Shown: positions 1 through 5,884 of the stretch, piece after piece
How positions within the stretch are numbered: the stretch's first letter is position 1
Layout: the number at the start of each line of letters is the position of its first letter
Source of the DNA: an uncultured Clostridia bacterium
GTDB taxonomy: Bacteria; Bacillota; Clostridia; Lachnospirales; Lachnospiraceae
Assembly: GCA_946620335.1 (NCBI GenBank)
Contig: CAMONF010000026.1
Span: 1 to 6,697 of the forward strand
Direction: 5' to 3'
Length of the DNA: 6,697 nucleotides
Translations under genes and position numbers: made by a program
The notes under the pieces: generated by a model
What the model was told of the DNA's origin: nothing
The model's database searches: none
Seen by the model: only the letters and a program-made list of their open reading frames with translations

Positions 1-645
1 GGGCAGAACTTCAGCGCCAAATACAAAGACAGTATCTCCATCAGCCTCCTCGTCCGGCAGGCTGTCTACTTTCTGCCGGAGGCCATGCGGCTGTTTTCGG
101 AATCTCACCCGGACGTTCAGATCGTCCCCCGCTTTCAGTACGATAACAGCGTGGAATCTTTTTTGAGAAATGAGTCCGATATTCTGTTTGCCCTGAAGGA
201 GCAGACACGTCAGATCCCGGGCATCACAGTGCACGACCTCTATACAAGCCATATTTACCTGATTGCCCAGACAGACGATCCGTTGGCCCAGAAAAACCTG
301 ATTCATGAGGAAGACCTGTATGGCAGGACCCTCATGGTGGGCGGCGGATCCCCCGATGCGCTGCGGGCAGTCCAGCATCGGCTGATTGCCTCCGGCAGGA
401 TCGACTATTTCAACAGCGCGGATCACGACACGACACTTACCAACGTTGCCGCGGGGAAGGGAGTCTGCCTCGCCCCAGGGTTCCTCAACGACCACAGCGG
501 ACAGTTTGCCTGGATCCCCTTTGATTGCAGGGAAAACTTCTCCTGTGTTCTCTGCACGCACAAAACGGATAACCGGGAAAATCTCGCTGATTTTATCCGC
601 CAGCTGAAGGCCCTCTATAAAGAGGCGGTGGCTGTACCTTTCTGA
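1..645 (+). CDS. LysR-type transcriptional regulator, C-terminal part (cut by left edge)
   Basis: The frame is open from base 1 to the TGA at 643-645 (214 residues visible); the N-terminal winged-helix DNA-binding domain lies outside the window. What remains reads as the periplasmic-binding-protein-like effector domain of LysR regulators. An opening strand ISISLLVRQ is followed by a helix ending FLPEAMRLFSESHPDVQI, then the ESFLRNESDILFAL segment in which LysR proteins usually have a G-x-x-D-hydrophobic motif, a middle HIYLIAQTDDPLAQ stretch (the usual 'hP-L' strand), and near the end NVAAGKGVCLAPGF, the typical 'v-aG-Gia-lP' motif. The final amphipathic helix ADFIRQLKALYKE is also typical. 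The ATG at base 85 is internal to the domain and is not the start. Such proteins bind a small ligand and control nearby operons; the target is probably to the left. It converges on the dehydrogenase gene, so a direct link to that gene is not indicated. Confidence 0.85.
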   Translation, partial: GQNFSAKYKDSISISLLVRQAVYFLPEAMRLFSESHPDVQIVPRFQYDNSVESFLRNESDILFALKEQTRQIPGITVHDLYTSHIYLIAQTDDPLAQKNLIHEEDLYGRTLMVGGGSPDALRAVQHRLIASGRIDYFNSADHDTTLTNVAAGKGVCLAPGFLNDHSGQFAWIPFDCRENFSCVLCTHKTDNRENLADFIRQLKALYKEAVAVPF

Positions 646-936
646 TGATTCTTTCATGTCATCCCATGGATCAACCACGAACCAGGCATAGATATCTGAT
701 ACAGACGAATAGGAAATAAAGACAAACACCGGCAGGCCGAAAGGCTTGTCGGTGTTTGCGTAACAGGTTCTGTTTAGCGCAGCGATCATCTCATCTGTCG
801 CAACAGGTACATAATTGACTCTGGCCACACGTTCAATCTCTTATGAAGTTGCGATGTGCAGCCTGTGTCATTTTCTTAGCTGCGGTCTTTTTCCCGGGGC
901 GGATGCTTCAGGAGAGGGCCGGGCAACTATTCGGAA
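646..936. other. Intergenic gap of 291 bases, possible gene relic
   Basis: This gap separates the converging LysR and dehydrogenase genes. No complete gene with a ribosome site is visible. It holds the strong hairpin at 723-758. On the minus strand one frame is open from just after a TAA (843-841) through 646 and on, antisense and codon-aligned, through the LysR gene. The part inside the gap has a protein-like composition (for example DKPFGLPVFVFISYSSVSDI, then YAWFVVDPWDDMKESSE), but no start with a ribosome site precedes it. It may be a decayed gene end or chance. The stretch 846-936 shows nothing beyond a weak CCCGG/CCGGG pairing. Confidence 0.4.
723..758 (-). terminator. Strong GAAA/TTTC-loop hairpin, probable terminator of the dehydrogenase gene
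   Basis: Bases 723-738 and 743-758 form a 16-position stem closing a four-base loop. Read on the minus strand, the stem is followed by TCTTTATTTCC, a U-rich run as expected for an intrinsic terminator about 180 bases after the dehydrogenase stop. Two stem positions (732/749 and 735/746) are G-T on the plus strand, so the plus RNA pairs completely (with G-U) while the minus RNA has two A-C mismatches. The plus-strand side lacks a U-run. Direction is therefore not certain, and it may act on both sides. Confidence 0.6.
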
Positions 937-1707
937 TTACGCGCTGATCCAATTGCCGCCTTCGACATGAAGCGTCTGGCCGGTGACCCACCTGCTGTCA
1001 TCTGAAACAAGAAATACAATTGCGGGCGTGGCATCCTCATATGCCGTTCCCATACGGTGCATGGCATTCTGGGACATGGTGGCCTTCAGATACTCTCGTA
1101 CTTCCGGCCTGGACTGCTCGATACCTTCCAGAAACCTGTCGGTAGCGACGTTCGGGCACAGGCAGTTGACCCGGATATTGTACTGTCCCCACTCTCTGGC
1201 AACGACCCTGGAGAGTCCACGGATCGCCTCCTTCTCCGCGGCATAGGAAGCAAAGCCTTCCAGTCCGCTGACGCCGCCGATTGAGCCGTAATTCAGGATT
1301 GCCCCGCCGTGCTCCTTCATATAGGGGAAGCAGTACTGCATCATATACCATGTTCCGTACAGGCCGCTATGAAGGCCTTCCTCGAGATCCTCGATCGTCT
1401 GCTCGAGAAACGGATGAGGAGAACTGATGGTTGCGGCATTGTTGCAAAGAGCATCGATTCGTCCGTACTTCGCACCAATTGCCTCTACAAAACGCTTCAT
1501 TTCTTCGTGCTTGCTGACATCAGCCGTTAAAGCGAGAACCTCCGCTCCTTTTTCCCGGCATAATTCTTCCGTGGCCTTCAGCCTTTCAGCGTTTCTGGCA
1601 CAGATGCAGACAATGGCGCCTTCTTCCGCAAAGCGAATGGCCGTCTGTTTGCCAAGACCACCGCTGGCACCGGTAATGACACATACTTTGTTATCCAGTT
1701 TTCCCAT
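937..1707 (-). CDS. Short-chain dehydrogenase/reductase (SDR), classical type
   Basis: A 256-residue protein, the normal length for a classical SDR: a cytosolic Rossmann-fold enzyme that oxidises or reduces an alcohol/carbonyl with NAD(P). Visible motifs are the nucleotide-binding TGASGGLG at 12-19, D63-V64 (adenine-ring contact), NNAA at 89-92, the catalytic Ser142 in NYGSIGG, and the catalytic pair Tyr155/Lys159 in YAAEK. The end VTGQTLHVEGGNWISA is the usual SDR C-terminus. A37-R38 after the second strand would favour NADP, but this is weak. Oddities: the fourth catalytic residue (Asn, normally in a 'vN-xGtf' segment) aligns with Gly115 in LHSGLYGTW, and the usual PG after the active-site strand is replaced by CPNVATDRF. 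The ATG is preceded by AAGGGGAAAGGAAA, a good ribosome site. It is divergent from the AraC regulator, its likely controller. The substrate cannot be named. Confidence 0.92.
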   Translation of the reverse strand: MGKLDNKVCVITGASGGLGKQTAIRFAEEGAIVCICARNAERLKATEELCREKGAEVLALTADVSKHEEMKRFVEAIGAKYGRIDALCNNAATISSPHPFLEQTIEDLEEGLHSGLYGTWYMMQYCFPYMKEHGGAILNYGSIGGVSGLEGFASYAAEKEAIRGLSRVVAREWGQYNIRVNCLCPNVATDRFLEGIEQSRPEVREYLKATMSQNAMHRMGTAYEDATPAIVFLVSDDSRWVTGQTLHVEGGNWISA

Positions 1708-1743
1708 AGTTGCAGATTTCCTTTCCCCTTAAACAAATTCTAT

Positions 1744-1782
1744 TTGGTATTACACATGGCAACTACAACCATGGTATTCCAA
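1744..1782. promoter_or_regulatory. Operator-like paired repeat upstream of the SDR gene
   Basis: Two 10-base direct copies, TGGTATTACA at 1745-1754 and TGGTATTCCA at 1772-1781 (9 of 10 identical, 27 bases apart), overlap an imperfect palindrome: TTGGTATTACACATGG at 1744-1759 against CCATGGTATTCCAA at 1769-1782, with CATGG/CCATG perfect around a 9-base centre. The pair sits 37-75 bases before the SDR start, between its predicted promoter and ribosome site, where a bound protein would block transcription. AraC-family dimers often bind direct repeats, so the divergent AraC protein is the first candidate. No binding data exist here. Confidence 0.4.
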
Positions 1783-1816
1783 AAGCACGGACATTTATTG
1801 CACTATTTTGCGTAAT

Positions 1817-1843
1817 ATTATAAGATTATGCCATCAATGTAAA
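1817..1843 (-). promoter_or_regulatory. Predicted sigma-A-type promoter for the SDR gene
   Basis: On the minus strand TTTACA (1843-1838, one mismatch to TTGACA) is followed after 15 bases by a perfect TATAAT (1822-1817). The spacer is short by about two bases, which may mean weak or activator-dependent use. An initiation site near 1810 would give a leader of about 100 bases containing the operator-like repeat. The surrounding 1740-1850 is clearly more A+T-rich than the flanking genes. A possible plus-strand -10 for the AraC gene (TATAGA near 1919-1924) is too weak to annotate separately. Confidence 0.4.
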
Positions 1844-1947
1844 AAGGAAAGCAAAGCGCCTACGCGAAAAGGTCTGTGTCAGAATAGCCGTCAGTGATTC
1901 GAAACCGTTTTGTGGCAGTATAGAACTATCACAGGAAGAAGTCGATC

Positions 1948-2034
1948 ATGATGAACTTACTGACAGCAACCTTGATATTGAGGGAAAACCACCATGGAAA
2001 AGCAGACAGATATGAACAGCAGGACGCTGTATGA
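1948..2034 (+). CDS. Possible 28-residue leader peptide overlapping the AraC start
   Basis: ATG at 1948 has AGGAAG nine bases upstream, a ribosome site at least as good as that of the AraC gene, and the frame ends with TGA at 2032-2034, inside the AraC coding region in another frame. The peptide (starting MMNLLTATLILRENHHG) has a hydrophobic first half and no recognised family. If translated it could couple or dampen AraC translation. Chance is a serious alternative for so short a frame. Confidence 0.2.
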   Translation: MMNLLTATLILRENHHGKADRYEQQDAV

Positions 2035-2746
2035 ACAGGTCTATGATGATATCGGTATCGGCATATCATGGATTTCGGAGAACGTGGACCTCCTGAAAAG
2101 ACTGCTGGGATGTGTCAGGCATGGGGATGTGAAGACGATGCGGACGCTCACGGGGATCAACCCGGGAAGCCTGGAGGCGCAGTTCGCTACAAATCCCATG
2201 CGCCATACCCGCAACCTTGTGATAGGCCTGCTCTATATGCTTGGAATCACAGCTATGGAATCCGGAGCGCCTTCCGCATTATGCGTCCGTATAATGGAAT
2301 CCTACGCGCAGCGCACAGAGCAGGCAGAAACAACCGGACAGCTTTACGCAATTGCCGATGAAGCCAAGCTCGAGTTCTGCAGGCAGTCGGAACGCTACAG
2401 AATGCCAGGAATCAATGACTATCGTATCCGGGATGCAATCATTTACATTGATGAACATATATCGGAGAAGATCTGTATTCGGGATGCGGCGGAGAAGGTC
2501 GGATTGTCAGAAGCGTACTTTTCGAGATTTTTCCATGAGGCAACCGGTAAGACGGTTACGGAGTATATCCAGTTTGCGAAAATACGGCAGGCAAAGGAAC
2601 TCCTGGCCTATACAGATGAGACGCTGGCGGAAATCGCGAATTATCTCGCATTCAGCTCCCAGAATTATTTTCAGAAGATTTTTAAAAAGGTGGAGGGGTG
2701 CACTCCGGGGGATTATCGTAAAATGCACAGGCACCGGGCATTCTGA
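1994..2746 (+). CDS. AraC-family transcriptional regulator
   Basis: A 250-residue DNA-binding regulator. The C-terminal third carries the two helix-turn-helix units of the AraC fold: ICIRDAAEKVGLSEAYFSRF begins the first near residue 160 (spanning roughly 160-185), and TLAEIANYLAF then SSQNYFQKIFKK, ending in GCTPGDYRK, forms the second (about 210-243); the latter is the family signature region. There is no cupin arm. The N-terminal 130 residues are helical, with NPMRHTRNLVIGLLYMLGIT near 70-90 and a further helix pair before the HTH; this resembles the ligand or dimer region seen in many clostridial YesN-like AraC proteins (from general family knowledge). GAGGGA 8 bases before the ATG and an in-frame TGA at 1979-1981 fix the start. 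It is divergent from the SDR gene, the obvious target, and the effector is unknown. A small overlapping frame at 1948-2034 precedes it. Confidence 0.9.
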   Translation: MEKQTDMNSRTLYEQVYDDIGIGISWISENVDLLKRLLGCVRHGDVKTMRTLTGINPGSLEAQFATNPMRHTRNLVIGLLYMLGITAMESGAPSALCVRIMESYAQRTEQAETTGQLYAIADEAKLEFCRQSERYRMPGINDYRIRDAIIYIDEHISEKICIRDAAEKVGLSEAYFSRFFHEATGKTVTEYIQFAKIRQAKELLAYTDETLAEIANYLAFSSQNYFQKIFKKVEGCTPGDYRKMHRHRAF

Positions 2747-2762
2747 CAGGTGCCTGTGCATT
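2722..2762 (-). terminator. 14-bp perfect hairpin between convergent genes
   Basis: AATGCACAGGCACC (2722-2735) and its exact complement (2749-2762) enclose a 13-base loop that contains the AraC stop codon. On the minus strand it begins 34 bases after the MoxR stop and ends in ATTTTACG, a short U-run, so it best fits a terminator of the minus-strand operon. The plus-strand side has no U-run, though the same stem would also fold at the end of the AraC message. The AraC C-terminal codons (MHRHRAF) form one arm. Confidence 0.6.
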
Positions 2763-2795
2763 CCGCACGCCATGACAGGAAAGAACGAGGGAGCT

Positions 2796-4292
2796 TTAGA
2801 CCATCTCCATCAGCTCATCCCGGAGCCCCTGCCGCCTGTCGTTAAGAAGCAGAAGCTTATTGTACTTGTAGAAGGCTTCGTTCCCGTGGGAATCCACGAA
2901 TTTCATACTGTAGTAGCCCTTGGAGAGCTCGCTCAGGAACATGACCAGCTCCTGCCCTTCGCCAAAGACCCTTGTCATGAAGGAGAAAGCGTGGGTAAGC
3001 ATGTCCCCGGTATGGGCATCTTCCGCCTGCCTGGCCTCCTCAGAGGCCGTGAAAGCGGCTTTAAGATCCGCCATGCCATCGCCGGCTGCCGCACAGGTCT
3101 TTGCCATCTCCTTAAGGCGGGCAAGCGCCAGACGCGCGGTGCGGGCCTTGTCACGGCTGACACGGCCGGCCTCTTCGTCCTTCCCGAGCTGCTCGCTTTC
3201 CCGGTTCACGAGGGAAGTGAGGGCCTGGGAGACGGATTTCATTTCCCCGGAAGTAAGGAGGGATCTTGCCTCCTTCACAAGGTTGAACACCACCCGCTGA
3301 GCCTCCAGCGCCTCCTCGGAGGCCGTGAAGGCCTGGTTGAGGGCGGAGACCAGGAGGCCGATGAGGCTGAGCTTCTCGTCGAAGGGGGCATCCCGAAGGG
3401 CTTCCGAGCCGTCCGGGATCTGGCCCGCCAGGATTTCCGGCACGTGGTAGACGCTCCTGTAGCGGTTCCAGAGTTCATAGTAGATGGTGAAGGACCGGGC
3501 GATCTCCGGGTCCTGGAGAAAACTGCCCACGAAGTCCTCTCCTATCTTCTCCCCGATCCTCTCGTAGACCCGGAGGGAATCCGACAGGTCGACCCAGCTG
3601 CGGGGCGTCACAAAACGGCGTCCGTCGGCGTCATTGATGACCTGGGAGAAATGGGTCTTGTGGATGTTGAGGTAGGAAATGACAGCACCGTGCACGCCAT
3701 TCCCCAGCGCATATTCTTTCCAGACGTCGTAATCCGCCTCGATCTCCAGCTTTTTCACGCGGTCGAGGGTCACGATGTCAAAATCCCGGACCGACCGGTT
3801 GAACTCGGGCGGGTTGCCGGCCGTCACGATCACGTACCCCTCCGGCACCTTGTGGGAGCCGAAGGTCTTGTACTGGAGGAACTGGAGCATGGTGGGGAAA
3901 AGGGTCTCCGACACGCAGTTGATCTCATCGAGGAAGAGAATGCCCTCCTCCCGTCCGGACCGCTCGATCTGGTCGTAGACCGAGGCCACGATCTCGCTCA
4001 TGGTGTACTCGGTCACGGTGTGCTCCTTGCCGCCATAGGTCTTCTTCGCGATGAAGGGCAGACCGATGGCGCTCTGGCGGGTGTGGTGGGTGATGGTGTA
4101 GGACACCAGCCCGATGCCCATCTCCTCGGCGATCTGCCGCATGACGGCCGTCTTGCCGATGCCCGGCGCACCGATCATGAGGACCGGCCGCTGCCGCTCG
4201 GAGGGGATCAGCCGTTCCCCCGTCTCCGGGTCCCTGGCCAGATAGGCCCGGACCGTGCGCTTGATTTCTTCCTTGGCTTCCCGAATATTCAC
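2796..4292 (-). CDS. MoxR-family AAA+ ATPase
   Basis: Hexameric AAA+ ATPases of this group, working with VWA-domain partners, remodel or insert metals into client enzymes (NorQ/NorD, CbbQ/CbbO and chelatase-type pairs are known cases). From the GTG start the protein has 498 residues. Walker A is GAPGIGKT at 41-48, Walker B ILFLDE at 118-123 and the sensor-1 Asn is N160 in TAGNP; R166/R169 in FNRSVRDFD lie where the arginine finger is expected. After the core comes a long helical region of about 300 residues, much longer than in a minimal MoxR protein, with AFTASEEA present twice (321-328 and 413-420). An ATG at 4319 would overlap the preceding gene by 14 bases and has no ribosome site. The GTG at 4292 has GAAGGAG eight bases upstream and starts 13 bases after the VWA stop, so it is preferred. 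Last gene of the set. Confidence 0.9.
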   Translation of the reverse strand: MNIREAKEEIKRTVRAYLARDPETGERLIPSERQRPVLMIGAPGIGKTAVMRQIAEEMGIGLVSYTITHHTRQSAIGLPFIAKKTYGGKEHTVTEYTMSEIVASVYDQIERSGREEGILFLDEINCVSETLFPTMLQFLQYKTFGSHKVPEGYVIVTAGNPPEFNRSVRDFDIVTLDRVKKLEIEADYDVWKEYALGNGVHGAVISYLNIHKTHFSQVINDADGRRFVTPRSWVDLSDSLRVYERIGEKIGEDFVGSFLQDPEIARSFTIYYELWNRYRSVYHVPEILAGQIPDGSEALRDAPFDEKLSLIGLLVSALNQAFTASEEALEAQRVVFNLVKEARSLLTSGEMKSVSQALTSLVNRESEQLGKDEEAGRVSRDKARTARLALARLKEMAKTCAAAGDGMADLKAAFTASEEARQAEDAHTGDMLTHAFSFMTRVFGEGQELVMFLSELSKGYYSMKFVDSHGNEAFYKYNKLLLLNDRRQGLRDELMEMV

Positions 4293-4305
4293 CTTATCTA
4301 CTCCT

Positions 4306-5661
4306 TCACCTGCCGGCATTCAGGATCAGCCGGCCGTCTGTATCGTCATCTATGGTCAGTGTTACCGCCCATTTCGGGGCCTTGCGAAGGTCAAAGAGGT
4401 CATCCTTCATGAAAATGAAGACCGTCTCGAAGTCCGTCGGCTGCACCGGGAACCGCCCGAACCCGTCCGTAAAGTAGAGCAGGCCACGCAGGTTCCTGAG
4501 TTCTCCCTTCGCGCGCAGGCCGCCCACGTAGTCGAACACAGGCCGGAAGTCTGTTCCGAAGCCTCCCTGGACCTCGAAGGCCGCGAGGTACCGCTCCATT
4601 TCCTCCGGAGTGTGAATGACGAGCTCCTTCTGGATCCGGTCGTCGCACTCGATGATCCTGAGGTCCACATGGTGGAAAAATGTCTCCTCGGAGGCAATGA
4701 CCGCCGCTGTCTCGGAGAGGAAGCGGCCGACCAGGGTCTTCTGGCATGAGGCGGAGGTGTCCACGGCGATGACCAGCTCCTCCACTTTCTTTGCCTCGCG
4801 GTATTCATTTTCCTCTATGAGGGGCATGTTGCCGTAGAGGGTCATCCCGTAATTGTAGAAGCCGTAATCGAAGGAATCCAGGTCGACCCGGGCCTCCTCG
4901 CGGACAACGGCGTAGCGCTTCAGGAAATCGCGGTAAGTCAGGCGGCGCCGCTGCCCCACGGCCAGGATCCGCTGAAGGCTTCCGGTCTCGGTGCCTCCCC
5001 CGCGGCCATAGCTGTCGAGCTCTGACAGGAGGCGCGAGGCGGCCTCGTTCCAATCGCTCTCGGGGTCCGGCACAGGAGTCTCGCCCGGGGGCGGGTCCGC
5101 CGGCCTTTCCTTGTTCATCTCGTCCCAGAAGGCGTGGTCGCAGACGGTAAATTCCGCCCGAAGCTTCTCCTCGGTCAGCGGGTCCGGCGGATCTGAGATC
5201 AGAAATCGATAGATTCGCTCCGCCGTGAGCACGCCGCATCCATTTCGAAGCTTCTCGTACCAGGCCGCTCTGAGGTCCGTCTGGGTCCACTCCACGGCCG
5301 GGCAGCCCTTCAGAGAGTCGATGACGGCCTCCGCAGCTATATCCGAGGAGAGGTCCCATAGGATCCGGTCCTCATGGCCTTCCAGGTGGTACATATGCAG
5401 GAAAAGGCAGTGGAACAGCATGTGGAGAAAGGCCCGGTTGACGTATTTGGGATCGTCGACCCAGGTCCGGCAGAGGTGGATGGGGTTGTAGCGGATGGCC
5501 TCCGCGTCCGTGCCGAAGCTCAGGGTGGACAGGTCCATGGTCCAGGCCAGGCGGTCAAGGGCCGGCGCCATGAAGGGCAGGGACAGGTAGAGCTCCGTGC
5601 GCGTGTGTGCGAGGACCTTCTCTCCGGCCTTCTGCAGTTCTTCTCTGGTCTTCATTGCCAT
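4306..5661 (-). CDS. DUF2201-type metallopeptidase-like / VWA-domain protein, MoxR partner
   Basis: A 451-residue cytosolic protein with no signal peptide or membrane segment. The N-terminal part matches the putative-metallopeptidase domain paired with DUF2201: a helix with a histidine cluster (H80-M-L-F-H84, H89, H92, H96), then ILWDLSSDIAAEAVID at 100-115, the family's 'lW-ia-Di--n' segment. The usual HExxH has Met81 instead of Glu, so peptidase activity is doubtful. A Pro/Asp/Glu-rich linker follows (about 188-205). The C-terminal VWA-like domain keeps the metal-ion adhesion site: DTSAS at 301-305, Thr370 in GFGTDF and Asp399 in FTDGFGRFP. This Mg-binding site normally docks partner proteins. 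GGAGG six bases before ATG 5661 supports that start; a second ATG at 5655 is less well spaced. The ribosome site lies in a hairpin. The MoxR ATPase gene follows by 13 bases, as expected for a working pair. Confidence 0.88.
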   Translation of the reverse strand: MAMKTREELQKAGEKVLAHTRTELYLSLPFMAPALDRLAWTMDLSTLSFGTDAEAIRYNPIHLCRTWVDDPKYVNRAFLHMLFHCLFLHMYHLEGHEDRILWDLSSDIAAEAVIDSLKGCPAVEWTQTDLRAAWYEKLRNGCGVLTAERIYRFLISDPPDPLTEEKLRAEFTVCDHAFWDEMNKERPADPPPGETPVPDPESDWNEAASRLLSELDSYGRGGGTETGSLQRILAVGQRRRLTYRDFLKRYAVVREEARVDLDSFDYGFYNYGMTLYGNMPLIEENEYREAKKVEELVIAVDTSASCQKTLVGRFLSETAAVIASEETFFHHVDLRIIECDDRIQKELVIHTPEEMERYLAAFEVQGGFGTDFRPVFDYVGGLRAKGELRNLRGLLYFTDGFGRFPVQPTDFETVFIFMKDDLFDLRKAPKWAVTLTIDDDTDGRLILNAGR

Positions 5662-5664
5662 AAA

Positions 5665-5684
5665 GCACCTCCGGGTACAGGTGC
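5665..5684 (-). promoter_or_regulatory. Hairpin covering the ribosome-binding site of the VWA gene
   Basis: In the minus-strand RNA GCACCU (5684-5679) pairs perfectly with AGGUGC (5670-5665) around an 8-base loop. The second arm contains most of the GGAGGU ribosome site, and the start codon follows three bases later. Such a stem would limit translation unless opened. The anti-ribosome-site sequence CACCUGU also occurs once in each copy of the upstream tandem repeat, so alternative pairings are possible. Confidence 0.5.
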
Positions 5685-5694
5685 GTCATCAATA

Positions 5695-5856
5695 AACTCT
5701 ACAGCCATCTCCTGCGGCTGTTTCGTCCTCAGGAATACATCCGCTGACAGGTGTGTCGGCGGTCATAACTCTACAGCCATCTCTTCCGCCGGCTGTCATC
5801 CCTGCGGCTGTTTCGTCCTCAGGAATACATCCGCTGACAGGTGTGTCGGTGGTCAT
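5695..5856 (-). repeat. Frame-preserving tandem repeat, 72-bp and 90-bp copies
   Basis: Copy one (5695-5766) and copy two (5767-5856) are identical over 72 bases except one C/T change (5760 against 5850) and an extra 18 bases in copy two (5784-5801), itself resembling a neighbouring ACAGCC segment. All three lengths are multiples of three. A weaker third relative (GTATTCC and flanks) lies at about 5857-5878, and the VWA leader repeats GATGAC..CACCTGT. Each copy contains ACAGCC able to pair with GGCUGU (5701-5721 in copy one, 6 bp with a 9-base loop). The minus frame is open from ATG 5979 to TGA 5689 and would encode repeats of DTPVSGCIPEDETAAG; there is no ribosome site before ATG 5856, and the longer start overlaps the upstream gene. 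Structured leader RNA and a small repetitive peptide are both possible. The repeat fills most of the 223-base gap between the two genes. Confidence 0.9.
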
Positions 5857-5884
5857 CTGATCAGCCGGAATACGTCCCACCGCC

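Noticed and set aside
880..925. Terminator at CCCGG/CCGGG
   Set aside because: Five- to six-base stem with a loop of about 20 bases and an A-run rather than U-run on the minus strand.
2352..4412. 686-codon open frame on the plus strand
   Set aside because: It runs antisense across the AraC end and the whole MoxR gene, has no ribosome site or recognisable domain, and reads as His/Gly/Leu/Val-rich antisense of a G+C-rich gene.
4255..4749. 164-codon plus-strand frame
   Set aside because: Antisense to the junction of the MoxR and VWA genes, which both have clear motifs.
4805..5359. 184-codon minus-strand frame
   Set aside because: Out-of-frame shadow inside the VWA gene, rich in Arg/Gly/Pro as expected for a shifted frame.
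5695..5856. CRISPR array
   Set aside because: Only two long adjacent copies without unique spacers of regular length.
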